Shown one piece after another: positions 1-7,305 of a stretch of 39,168 bases of DNA. The notes under the pieces were generated by a model. The model worked only from the letters and a program-made list of their open reading frames with translations. It searched no databases and had not been told where the DNA came from. How positions within the stretch are numbered: the first letter of the stretch is position 1; every line of letters starts with the position of its first letter. This stretch comes from Mesorhizobium sp. WSM4311 (GTDB lineage: Bacteria; Pseudomonadota; Alphaproteobacteria; Rhizobiales; Rhizobiaceae). Where the stretch lies: NCBI RefSeq assembly GCF_002295115.1, contig NZ_NSFV01000025.1, forward strand, positions 1 through 39,168. Direction: 5' to 3'. A program made the position numbers and the translations under genes.

Positions 1-172
1 TGCCGGGGGTGCCGATGGCGGGGGCGACGGGGGCGAAATCAGCCGGCGGCGCCTTGCCGGCCGGCACGATGGCGCTGAAGCGGCCGCCGGTGACGAAGAA
101 ATCCGCCAGCGACCCGTCGGCCAGTTTCGCGTTGCGGAAAATCGTCTGTTCGCTCATCGTCTGCTCGCTCAT
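1..172 (-). CDS. Amidohydrolase-family protein, N-terminal part (cut by window edge)
   Basis: The minus-strand frame is open from an ATG at 172 to the left edge, about 57 codons. After a short repeated start (MSEQT twice) it reads IFRNAKLADGSLADFFVTGG and then RFSAIVPAG. This is the usual first beta-sandwich strand pattern of cyclic amidohydrolases of the cytosine deaminase or dihydroorotase type, which hydrolyse C-N bonds in ring or amide substrates using metal ions. The metal-binding HxH motif would lie beyond the window, so the substrate class cannot be named. An in-frame ATG at 181 and another at 157 are alternative starts; none has a strong ribosome binding site. The assignment rests on this short N-terminal pattern only. 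Confidence 0.5.
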   Translation of the reverse strand, partial: MSEQTMSEQTIFRNAKLADGSLADFFVTGGRFSAIVPAGKAPPADFAPVAPAIGTPG

Positions 173-495
173 GGGCGCCATCGCTGCTGAAGCGCCAGTC
201 CTCGCCGCCCGCCTGCCGTGGGTCAATGCGGCAGCCAAGGAAACTGTTTCGCGCAATTGCCGCTGGTGCCGGCGAGACAGAGCGCGAATCCGCGCCGCGG
301 CTCTTGCCTATTCCGCTTTCGCGGAAGTTTCGGCGGCCCCGCAATGTGCCATTGTGTTATCGCGGCGGTACGAGCCGCCCTGGTTGACGCGGGCGCCCAG
401 CCATCCCCAACAATGCGCCGCCCCGTCCGCGTCGACCATGGCTTGGCATTGTGATCCGTCCGGCAGGCCGGGCTGTCATGACCGTCGTTGCCGCT
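173..495. other. Gene-free stretch between two minus-strand genes
   Basis: These 323 bases separate the isochorismatase-like gene from the amidohydrolase-like gene on the same strand. Open frames here have no recognisable protein pattern and look like GC-rich shadows. The only structure I see is a small hairpin (GGCGG/CCGCC) near 365-380, which could be a weak terminator for the upstream gene. A promoter for the amidohydrolase gene is expected here, but I cannot point to convincing -35/-10 boxes. Confidence 0.4.
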
Positions 496-1026
496 TCAAC
501 CGCCAACCAGCGCCTTTGTCGTCACCAGATTGACGCCAGCCTCGGCGAATTCGTCATTGTGCCTGGCGATGATCTGCTCAGCGCTCTCGCTGGCGCTGTC
601 CAGCGTGCTGTGGGCGTCGGAAACCACGGTGACGCAGAGCCCTCTGGCGATTGCGGCCCTGACGGTTGCCGCGACACAAAAATCAGTCTGCGCACCGACG
701 ATCACAATTCCACCGGCCCCCTGCCCAACCACCCAGTCGCCGAAGGCTGAATTGCTGAAAGCATCGCGCACGGATTTGGCGAAGGTCGGTTCATGATCGG
801 CTTGCTGAAGAGCGGGCCATACCGGCCAACCCGGCTCACCCGGCGCCAGCGGATCGCCCTCAGGTCCATCATGCCTGACGAAAGCGACCTTGCGTCCATC
901 CCGTCTTGCCCAGTCGATCACCGCCCGGGCACGCTCCGCAATGCCGGGCGCGTCGTGGATCGGCGGCTCGTGCAGGCCGTCGAACATTCCGGTCTGGAGG
1001 TCGATGACGATGAGCGGCGCGTTGGC
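496..1026 (-). CDS. Isochorismatase-family cysteine hydrolase
   Basis: A single-domain cysteine hydrolase of about 176 residues, normal for the isochorismatase/nicotinamidase fold. The three catalytic elements are visible: the aspartate in LIVIDLQTGMF near the N-terminus, a lysine in TFAKSVRDAF, and the cysteine in GAQTDFCVAATVRAA, followed by the helix with an AxARG pattern. Members hydrolyse small amides or vinyl ethers (nicotinamide, isochorismate, ureido compounds); the substrate cannot be read from the sequence. The start at 1026 places the first strand four residues in, as is usual; an in-frame ATG at 1059 would add 11 residues. Neither start has a clear Shine-Dalgarno sequence. It seems to be a single-gene unit. 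Confidence 0.85.
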   Translation of the reverse strand, partial: ANAPLIVIDLQTGMFDGLHEPPIHDAPGIAERARAVIDWARRDGRKVAFVRHDGPEGDPLAPGEPGWPVWPALQQADHEPTFAKSVRDAFSNSAFGDWVVGQGAGGIVIVGAQTDFCVAATVRAAIARGLCVTVVSDAHSTLDSASESAEQIIARHNDEFAEAGVNLVTTKALVGG

Positions 1027-1225
1027 CATGAGACTGGGTGCTGGCATGGGTGCGACCATAGCTTGGACGGCGGGAGGGTCAAGGACGGGAATGGCGGATG
1101 TGGCGACAGTGGAAGGTGCCGGTTATGTTGGCGTTCGTGATGCTGGAAAGGCTGGCATGCACGCCATCATTGACAGCAACCTTCTGGTATTCTTCGATGA
1201 AGCACTGATGCAGAAAGCGAGCTGT

Positions 1226-1636
1226 ATGATTGATCTGCAGAGCCTGCTGCCACGCGACAAGTACGATCTCGACTCAATCCCTTTGATTGTCAAAGCAGGC
1301 TATCCCGCGGTAGCACCGATTTTGGACGAATTGCTGGATTGGACAGCCGATAGCAATTGGCCGGCAGCCAGCCCCCTCGCCGATTTCCTTGTGACCCTCG
1401 GGCCACCGCTGATTGATCCGATCTCACAAGTCCTTCAGGGAACGGATGGGGCTCAAAAGTGGCATTGCATCAATTTGATCGTGCAGAGATTGCCGACCGA
1501 CACTCTTCGTGGCCTCGAAAAGGATTTACGCCGACTGGCGGATTATCCGAGCGACGATGACAGACGAGAAGAAATCGATGTCGAGGCGCGTGAGATATTG
1601 CTTCGCCTCGAACCCCGTGGAGACGTGATGCCATAA
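1226..1636 (+). CDS. DUF5071 domain-containing protein
   Basis: A cytoplasmic protein of about 136 residues opening with MIDLQSLLPRDKYDLDSI and containing NWPAASPLADFLVTLGPPL. This is the pattern of the DUF5071 family, small alpha-helical, HEAT-like proteins of unknown role often seen near immunity or toxin genes. No toxin is visible beside it here. I chose the start by family length; an ATG at 1157 in the same frame has a better ribosome binding site (GGAAAGG, about 5 bases upstream) and would add 23 residues, so the start is open. Base composition is visibly less GC-rich than the neighbours, which may mean later acquisition. It converges on the WD40 gene. Confidence 0.75.
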   Translation: MIDLQSLLPRDKYDLDSIPLIVKAGYPAVAPILDELLDWTADSNWPAASPLADFLVTLGPPLIDPISQVLQGTDGAQKWHCINLIVQRLPTDTLRGLEKDLRRLADYPSDDDRREEIDVEAREILLRLEPRGDVMP

Positions 1637-1667
1637 ACTGACTCCGCTCGACAACGGATCGTCAGTT
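1636..1667. terminator. Hairpin between convergent genes
   Basis: AACTGAC at 1636-1642 pairs with GTCAGTT at 1661-1667, with an inner TCCG/CGGA stem. It begins on the stop codon of the DUF5071 gene and lies before the end of the convergent WD40 gene. It could act on both strands; no T-tract is obvious, so the terminator role is inferred. Confidence 0.4.
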
Positions 1668-1690
1668 GACGCTCCAGCTGCTTTCAGCTC

Positions 1691-3214
1691 TCACTCCGGC
1701 GCGCCGGCAAACAGCACCACGCCATCCCCTCCAGCCGCCGGCCAGTCCCTGATGGTGCGGTCGTAGCCGCCGGTCAGCACCGTGCCGTCCGGAGCGAAAG
1801 CCACGGCGTAGATCGGGCCGGTCTGGCTGTCGAACAGGGCGATCTGGTTGCCGGTTTCCATATCCCACAGCCGCGCCGTGCCGTCGAGCGAGCCCGACAG
1901 CAGGCGCTTGCCGTCGGCCGACAGCGCCAGCGCATAGACCGTGCCTTCATGGCCCTCGAAGCGCTTCACCTGGCGGCCGCTGTCGAGATCCCAGACCTTG
2001 ATCGTCAGGTCGCCGCTGCCGGTGATCAGATGATGCCCGTCGGCGGTGAAGACGGCGCCATAGGTGCCCTGCTCGTGGCCGTGCCAGCTGCGCAATTGCC
2101 TGCCGCTTTCGATGTCCCAGAGTTTCAGCGTGCCGTCGATGCTGCCGCTGAGCGCCTGCTTGCCGTCGGGCGAGACGGCGACCGCGCTGATCGACCAGTC
2201 GTGCCCGGTCAGCACATGCAGCACGGAATTGTCGACGAGGTCCCAGACGATGACGTTGCCGGTGTCATGCCCGCTGACGGCGCGCCTGCCGTCCGGGCTG
2301 ATGGCCAGCTTGTTGACGCCGCCATTCTGGCCGGCCTGGAAGACATGCAGCACGGCGCCGTCGGCAAGTTTGCGCAGCACGATCTCGCCATCGTCGCCGC
2401 CCGTCAGGGCGCTGACGCCGTCGGGCATATAGAGCGCGGTGCGCGCCATGTCCTTGTGGACGCCGAGGTTGCGGATGAGGTGCTTGCCGCCAATGTCCCA
2501 CAGCTTGATCACACGATCGGTGCTGGCGCTCATGATCGATCGGCCGTCCGGCGCCACCGCAAGCCAGACGACCGCGTCGCGATGGCCGTCGGGCTGCGTC
2601 GGCGACGCCGGCGGCGGTGGCGGCAAAGGCGCCACGGTCGGCGGTGGAATGACCGCGACCTCCGGCGGAGCGGCCGGCGCCTGCGGCGCGGGTGCCGGCG
2701 GCGGGTTGGCGGCTGTCGGTGGCGGAACTGGTTGCGGGGCCGGCGCTGGACCCGGCTCAGGTGCCGGTGGTGCGCTGGCGACATCCTGGTCCTTCGGCTC
2801 GGCGGGTTTGGGTTCGGCCACCTTCGGTTCATTCGGCTGGGCGGTCACCTCGCCGCCGCCCCACGGGCCGAACCGGTCGATGGCCAGTGCCGCCAGCACG
2901 ATCAACGGCAAGGCGAAGAAGATCGCGCGCAGGCCGGGCCTGCCGGTCTCCTGCACGTCGGCCGCGCGGCCGAACAGCGGTGTCCCGGCTAGACGTGCCG
3001 GCCGCCCCGGCAACAGCCCGGCCCAGAACAGCACCGCGCCGACGAGGCAGGCGAGTGCCAGCAGCGAGAAGACCGCCATCTGCGTCGCCCAAGGCTCTTG
3101 CATGGCCGTCAGGCCGAAATCCTTGCTGCCCGGCAAGAGATAGAGATGGACAAGGCAAGCCGCGGCCAGCGCCATCAGCAGCACCGCCATCAACCTGTCG
3201 GCAACCCTGGTCAT
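1691..3214 (-). CDS. Membrane-anchored WD40 beta-propeller protein
   Basis: About 507 residues in three parts. The N-terminal ~135 residues hold three hydrophobic segments (LMAVLLMALAAACLVHLYLL; a second around FSLLALACLVGAVLFWAGLL; a third around IFFALPLIVLAALAI). A linker of roughly 90 residues is very rich in proline and alanine. The C-terminal ~290 residues are seven WD40-type repeats, recognisable by repeated SPDGK/ALSGSxDGTLKLWD patterns. Such propellers are interaction platforms; here the propeller should sit outside the inner membrane or face the cytoplasm depending on topology, which I cannot settle. In related bacteria similar domains are fused to cytochrome c or kinases; neither is present. 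The ATG at 3214 overlaps the stop of a 22-codon ORF, suggesting coupled translation. No enzymatic motif is seen. Confidence 0.85.
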   Translation of the reverse strand: MTRVADRLMAVLLMALAAACLVHLYLLPGSKDFGLTAMQEPWATQMAVFSLLALACLVGAVLFWAGLLPGRPARLAGTPLFGRAADVQETGRPGLRAIFFALPLIVLAALAIDRFGPWGGGEVTAQPNEPKVAEPKPAEPKDQDVASAPPAPEPGPAPAPQPVPPPTAANPPPAPAPQAPAAPPEVAVIPPPTVAPLPPPPPASPTQPDGHRDAVVWLAVAPDGRSIMSASTDRVIKLWDIGGKHLIRNLGVHKDMARTALYMPDGVSALTGGDDGEIVLRKLADGAVLHVFQAGQNGGVNKLAISPDGRRAVSGHDTGNVIVWDLVDNSVLHVLTGHDWSISAVAVSPDGKQALSGSIDGTLKLWDIESGRQLRSWHGHEQGTYGAVFTADGHHLITGSGDLTIKVWDLDSGRQVKRFEGHEGTVYALALSADGKRLLSGSLDGTARLWDMETGNQIALFDSQTGPIYAVAFAPDGTVLTGGYDRTIRDWPAAGGDGVVLFAGAPE

Positions 3215-3279
3215 GGCGCAAGGCTCATGATGCCGCCGATGACGGCATCGGCCTCGATATTGGCAGGCTGTGGTCGCAT
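3211..3279 (-). CDS. Possible 22-residue leader ORF coupled to the WD40 gene
   Basis: On the minus strand an ATG at 3279 is preceded by GAGGGAATTCG, a good ribosome binding site at normal spacing. The frame runs 22 codons (MRPQPANIEADAVIGGIMSL then AP) and ends in a TGA that overlaps the ATG of the WD40 gene as ATGA. The better ribosome binding site belongs to this small ORF, whereas the WD40 start has only a weak one. That arrangement fits translational coupling, or a remnant of an upstream gene end. I do not recognise the peptide. Confidence 0.35.
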   Translation of the reverse strand: MRPQPANIEADAVIGGIMSLAP

Positions 3280-3410
3280 CGAATTCCCTCGCCGCGACCG
3301 ATCTTACGCAAGGCCGCGGCGGAGTCGAGTGGCCGCCGGAGCGAATGCCGCGCGGGCGCGAACGCACGATGAACCTGCAGACGTCGCCGGGGAGATGACC
3401 AGGGCGCGAC

Positions 3411-4181
3411 CTACCTCAACTCCACCCAGACCGGCGCATGGTCGCTGGCGCCGTCCTCGCCGCGCACGTCGCGGTCGATGCCCGCCCCCTTCAGCCGGCG
3501 AGCGAGCGTCTTCGACAGCAAGATGTGGTCCAGCCTTAAGCCCGCATCGCGCGGCCAGCGGTTTCGGCGATAATCCCAGAAGGTGTAGAGCGTCTCTTTC
3601 GGATAGACCTTGCGCAGCGCGTCAAGCCAGCCCTGCTCGATGAGGGCAGCGAATGCGGCGCGGCTTTCCGGCTGCACCAGCGCGTTGTCGTCATAGGAGC
3701 GCGTGGCATAGATGTCGCGCGGCTCGGGCACGATGTTGTAGTCGCCGGCCAGCACGACCGGCAGGCCGGTGTCGAGGAGCTGCGCCGCATGCGCCTCCAG
3801 CCGCTTGTGCCAGGCAAGCTTGTACTGAAATTTCGGCCCCGGCTGCGGATTGCCGTTCGGCGCATAGAGGCAAGCGATGACGATGCCGTCGACCGCCGCC
3901 TCGATATAGCGGCTCTGCTTGTCGGCATCGTCACCGGGCAAGGCATCGCGGGTCAGCACCGGCTCCGCGCCACGCGCCAGTATGGCGACGCCGTTCCAGG
4001 TCGGCTCGCCCTTCCACACCGCGCCATAGCCGGCATCGGCAAGCGCGGTGCGCGGAAACTGCATGTCGCGCGCCTTGAGTTCCTGCAGGCAGACGACATC
4101 GGGCTTCGCCACCGCCAGCCATGCCAGCAGGTTTTCGAGGCGGCTGTTGATGTTGTTGATGTTGAAGGTGGCGAGTTTCAT
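3411..4181 (-). CDS. xthA: Exodeoxyribonuclease III (AP endonuclease, EEP fold)
   Basis: At 256 residues this matches the usual length of the exonuclease III family, which cleaves DNA at abasic sites and removes 3' blocking groups in base excision repair. The signature motifs are in order: MKLATFNINNI, the metal-binding glutamate in VVCLQELK, the LYAPNG tyrosine block, GDYNIVPEPRDIY, LRLDHILLS, and the catalytic histidine in GASDHAPVW. The start ATG at 4181 gives the family-typical N-terminus. The gene lies 7 bases after the alpha/beta hydrolase gene on the same strand, so both are probably one transcript. Whether it is the only paralogue in the genome is unknown. Confidence 0.93.
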   Translation of the reverse strand: MKLATFNINNINSRLENLLAWLAVAKPDVVCLQELKARDMQFPRTALADAGYGAVWKGEPTWNGVAILARGAEPVLTRDALPGDDADKQSRYIEAAVDGIVIACLYAPNGNPQPGPKFQYKLAWHKRLEAHAAQLLDTGLPVVLAGDYNIVPEPRDIYATRSYDDNALVQPESRAAFAALIEQGWLDALRKVYPKETLYTFWDYRRNRWPRDAGLRLDHILLSKTLARRLKGAGIDRDVRGEDGASDHAPVWVELR

Positions 4182-4188
4182 GGACGGG

Positions 4189-4833
4189 TCAGGACGCGAA
4201 CCGCCCCGCCCAACCCTTCACCGTCTCCGCCAGCGTCTTCAGATGATCCGCCGTCGAGAATCCCGACACACTCTTGCGCGGCTTCAAATCATGGTCGCCA
4301 TCTTCCAGCCAGATCACCTCGATCGCATCGGACAGCCCATAACCCGCCACCTCGTCGCGCGTGCCGAACTCGTCGCGCGTGCCCTGAAAAATCAGCGTCG
4401 GCGTCTTCAGCCCGGTCAGATGCTTTGTCCGCAACTGGTCGGGCTTTCCAGGCGGATGGAAGGGATAGCCGAGGCAGACCAGCCCGGCAATTTCGCCCTT
4501 GGCGAACATCTCGTCCGCGACCATCGAAGCGACGCGCCCGCCCATCGACTTGCCGCCTATGACGAGCTTGCCGGTCACGCCCCTGGCCCTGAGATCAGCG
4601 ATCGCCTTGATATATTCCGGGTTGACCGTCTCGGCACGCGGCGGCGGCTTGCGGTGGCCGTAGCGGCGGGCGGCCATGTAGTGGAATTCGAAGCGGGCAA
4701 CCTGGAAGCCGGCCGCAGCCAGAGCCTTGGCGGTTGCGGTCATCGAGGGCGAATCCATCGACGCGCCGGCGCCATGCGCGAGCAGGATGGTGACGGGAGC
4801 GGTGTCGAAGCCGTCGAAGAGGAAGCTGGTCAT
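4189..4833 (-). CDS. Alpha/beta hydrolase (dienelactone hydrolase / KANL3-Tex30 type)
   Basis: A 214-residue cytoplasmic alpha/beta hydrolase. An oxyanion-loop motif (LLAHGAGASMDSP) comes near the N-terminus, the nucleophile serine is in the elbow GGKSMGG, the acid is in FQGTRDEFG, and the histidine is in DGDHDLKPRKSVSG. This layout belongs to the small Tex30/KANL3-like group often annotated as dienelactone hydrolase-related; the natural substrate is not known. It is probably the first gene of a two-gene transcript with exonuclease III. The upstream 200 bases are occupied by a palindromic repeat, so the promoter is close to the start codon or inside the repeat. Confidence 0.85.
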   Translation of the reverse strand: MTSFLFDGFDTAPVTILLAHGAGASMDSPSMTATAKALAAAGFQVARFEFHYMAARRYGHRKPPPRAETVNPEYIKAIADLRARGVTGKLVIGGKSMGGRVASMVADEMFAKGEIAGLVCLGYPFHPPGKPDQLRTKHLTGLKTPTLIFQGTRDEFGTRDEVAGYGLSDAIEVIWLEDGDHDLKPRKSVSGFSTADHLKTLAETVKGWAGRFAS

Positions 4834-4863
4834 GGGGCGTCTCGCGCCGCAGTGACGTTGCCA

Positions 4864-5012
4864 ATCTCCCCCCTCGTGGGGGAGATGCCCGGCAGGGCAG
4901 AGGGGGGCGCCAAGGAATGCCGGCCTTCAGTCAAATCTCTCCCGGGCAAGACGGTCTCAAATGAGCCGATCCGTTGGCGGGACAGCGCCCCCCTCTGTCC
5001 TGCCGGAGATCT
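4864..5012. repeat. Palindromic intergenic repeat (REP/RIME-like)
   Basis: Two arms face each other: 4883-4910 and 4985-5012 are reverse complements over 28 bases with about 3 mismatches, each containing GGCAGxxCAGAGGGGGGCGC. The left arm is preceded by a smaller hairpin (TCTCCCCC/GGGGGAGA with a CTCG loop, about 4864-4885). From memory, elements with a GGGGGAGAT...CAGAGGGGGGCGC core are scattered between genes in Mesorhizobium and relatives. I see no transposase. It fills the gap between the TPR gene end and the hydrolase start and may also act as a terminator. Confidence 0.65.
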
Positions 5013-5041
5013 GCTGTCATCGCGACCTTCGCCAATCATGG

Positions 5042-6166
5042 TCACCCCGCCGTCCGTGCCAGCTGCATATCCACGAACTGCACGCCCCTGGCGGCCACCC
5101 CGGCCCATTCGGACTCCGCATCAAGCTCCAGATACCGCACCCAGAGCCGCCGCGCCTCGGGCAGATTGCCGGCGTCGAATTCCAGCCTGGCCAGGTTGAA
5201 CACCGGATCGGCATAGCTCCTGTCGAGCGCGATCGCCTTGTGCAAATGCCGCCGCGCGGAGGCGTCGCGGCCCTGCTCGCTCATCAGCCCGGCGAGGTTG
5301 AACCAGGCTTCGACGAAGGCCGGGTCGAGCTTGATCGCCCTGGCATAATCATGCGCGGCATCCGCCGCGTGGCCGCCGGCGCGCAGGCAGTTGGCGCGGT
5401 TGAAGGCGGCGATGGCGTCGCTGGGGTCGATGGCGAGGCAGCGCTGGTAGAGCACGGCGGCACCATCATGGTCGCCGCCCTCCTCGGCCGCTTCGGCCTC
5501 GGCGAACAAATCTTCCAGCGTGTCGTCGCCTTGTGCCGCGGCGCCCAGGTCGAACAGCAATTGCCCGTCGAGCTCACTCTGGCCGCCTTCGAGATAGATC
5601 GCGTCGGGGCGGCCGTGCTGCGAGCCGACATTGAGCGATTTGGCGGTGAGCGAGGCGACCGGGCCGGAGCGGTGCACGGAGCGCGCGATCGCGCCCCAGG
5701 TGGCGCCGCCGGCAACCAGCCCGGCATATTTGCGCGCCAGGATCAGGTCGCGGAAGGAATAGGGTTCGCAGTCATGCTCGAAGGCATCGAACAGGCTGAG
5801 TAGGTCGAGGTCCGCGCCCGACAGCCTGGATTGCTCTATCAACGATTGCCGCGACAATGACGACGCCTCCGGCGCCTTCATCAGGCCGAGCAGGCGCAAA
5901 AAGCCGTTCTCGCTGATCAGCGTGCGCCCGGCCGCGCGCTCGGCGGCGACGCGGCGCTCGATCCCGGCGTCGCCGCTTTTCGTCAATCCGGCCTTGGCCA
6001 ACACCGTCCTGCCGAACACGACATGCGTCGTGCGCCTGGTGATGCCGCGCCTGAGCTGGCCGTGCTGGCGCTCGACCTCACGCGCGGCGAGACGCAAGGG
6101 GAACGCCGCCAGCGCGTCGATGGTACCGAAAACGGCGCCCGGAACCGAAACGGCCGGTGCCGTCAT
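5042..6166 (-). CDS. BRCT / HTH-like / TPR protein coupled to ku
   Basis: A 374-residue protein in three parts. Residues ~10-96 look like a BRCT domain (FGTIDALAAFPLRLAAREVE, then RRGITRRTTHVVFGR, and GRTLISENGFLRLLGL). Residues ~105-205 contain YSFRDLILARKYAGLVAGGA and TWGAIARSVHR, reminiscent of a MerR-type winged helix; this call is tentative. Residues ~217-352 are three or four TPR repeats (YQRCLAIDPSDAIAAFNRAN and similar). BRCT domains bind phosphoproteins or DNA ends and TPRs bind partner proteins. The start ATG overlaps the ku stop as ATGA, so it is translated from the ku message. This suggests a role in DNA end joining or its regulation, not a shown function. Confidence 0.8.
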   Translation of the reverse strand: MTAPAVSVPGAVFGTIDALAAFPLRLAAREVERQHGQLRRGITRRTTHVVFGRTVLAKAGLTKSGDAGIERRVAAERAAGRTLISENGFLRLLGLMKAPEASSLSRQSLIEQSRLSGADLDLLSLFDAFEHDCEPYSFRDLILARKYAGLVAGGATWGAIARSVHRSGPVASLTAKSLNVGSQHGRPDAIYLEGGQSELDGQLLFDLGAAAQGDDTLEDLFAEAEAAEEGGDHDGAAVLYQRCLAIDPSDAIAAFNRANCLRAGGHAADAAHDYARAIKLDPAFVEAWFNLAGLMSEQGRDASARRHLHKAIALDRSYADPVFNLARLEFDAGNLPEARRLWVRYLELDAESEWAGVAARGVQFVDMQLARTAG

Positions 6167-7071
6167 TTCTTGCTCTTGCCGACCGCCTTGAGCAGACTGG
6201 CCTTCAGCGGATTTTCAGGCGCGCCACCCGCTGCCGCCTTCTTGGCGGCGGGCTTGGCCGCCACTTCATCGGCCTTGCTCTTCGACTTGGCCGGCGGCTT
6301 CGACTGCGACAGGCTGGCCTTCAGCGCATCCATCAGGTTGATGACATTGCCGCGCTCGGGCGCGGCCGCGATGATCGGCTTGTGACCCTTGAGCTTCTCG
6401 CGGATCATCGCCATCAGCGCGATCTCGTAGCGGTCCTCGTAATCCTTCGGATCGAAGGTGGTTTCCTTCTGCTTGATCAGCGCTTCGGCGAGCTGGAGCA
6501 TTTCCGGGTCGGGTTTGCCTGCCGGGATGTTGCCGAAATATTCAGCCGTGCCACGCACTTCGTTCGGGTTCCTCAACGTGCACACGAACATGCCGTTCTC
6601 GCGCGCGCCGATCGTTACCACCCGCTCGCGGCTGGACAGCACCAGCCGCGCGATCGCCAGCTTGCCGGATTTGCGCATGGCTTCGCGCAGCACGGCGAAG
6701 GTTTCCTCCGCCATTGCCCCGTCCGGCGCCAGGTAATAGGGCGCGTCCTGATAGATGACATCGACCTCGCCCTCGTCGACGAAGGCCTCGATGTTCATCG
6801 TGTGGTTGGATTCGATGCGCACCGCGTCGAGGTCGGCTTCATCGATGATGATGTACTGCTTGTCCTCGTACTCGTAGCCCTTGACCAGGTCCGAGCGCTC
6901 GACGAGCCCGAGTTCGGGATCGACCGGCTTCATGTTGATGCGGTTATGGGTCTTCTTGTGCAGCTGATTGAACGAGATGCGCTCGCTGGTCGTCGTCGCC
7001 GGATAGAGCCGGACCGGACAGCTGACGAGGCTGAGCTTGAGATAACCCTTCCAACTTGCCCTGGGCGCCAT
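6163..7071 (-). CDS. ku: Non-homologous end joining protein Ku
   Basis: A 302-residue bacterial Ku, the homodimeric ring that binds double-strand DNA ends and recruits LigD. The start MAPRASWKGYLKLSLVSCPV and the following ISFNQLHKKTHNRI are diagnostic, as are the Ku core segments GYEYEDKQYIIID, ETFAVLREAMRKSGKLAIAR and the bridge region FDPKDYEDRYEIALMAMIREKLKG. The last ~50 residues are Lys/Ala/Pro-rich (PPAKSKSK, KPAAKKAAAGG), the basic tail found in many bacterial Ku proteins, thought to affect DNA binding and LigD contact. It overlaps the BRCT/TPR gene by 4 bases and lies 234 bases after ligD on the same strand. Confidence 0.96.
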   Translation of the reverse strand: MAPRASWKGYLKLSLVSCPVRLYPATTTSERISFNQLHKKTHNRINMKPVDPELGLVERSDLVKGYEYEDKQYIIIDEADLDAVRIESNHTMNIEAFVDEGEVDVIYQDAPYYLAPDGAMAEETFAVLREAMRKSGKLAIARLVLSSRERVVTIGARENGMFVCTLRNPNEVRGTAEYFGNIPAGKPDPEMLQLAEALIKQKETTFDPKDYEDRYEIALMAMIREKLKGHKPIIAAAPERGNVINLMDALKASLSQSKPPAKSKSKADEVAAKPAAKKAAAGGAPENPLKASLLKAVGKSKK

Positions 7072-7305
7072 GATACACTCCTACGCGGCCATGCACTGAT
7101 ACTGCTCAGCGCTTTTCGTCCGAAGGACGATTGACGCCGTGGAAATCCTACACCGACCCCGCATGATACCGGCAAATCCCTGACGAAGTGTTTTAGGGCG
7201 CTGGAGGGGTTGTTGGGGAGAATAATTCAAATTGTAAGAAGCGTCGATGGACTGGAATTTTAAACGCTGGCGGGACCACCGATCGGGGCGGCCCTTATCT
7301 CGCGC

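Noticed and set aside
1157..1636. DUF5071 gene plus WD40 gene as a toxin-immunity pair
   Set aside because: No toxin domain, polymorphic repeat or secretion marker is visible around them, and the two genes are convergent.
1949..3372. Long open frames on the plus strand opposite the WD40 gene (up to 347 codons)
   Set aside because: They are antisense shadows of a GC-rich gene; the translations are Arg/Ala/Val-rich without domain patterns, while the minus-strand frame shows clear WD40 repeats.
7120..7132. Small CGTCC/GGACG hairpin in the ligD-ku gap as a regulatory element
   Set aside because: Five-bp stem with a 3-base loop and no tail is expected by chance in GC-rich DNA.
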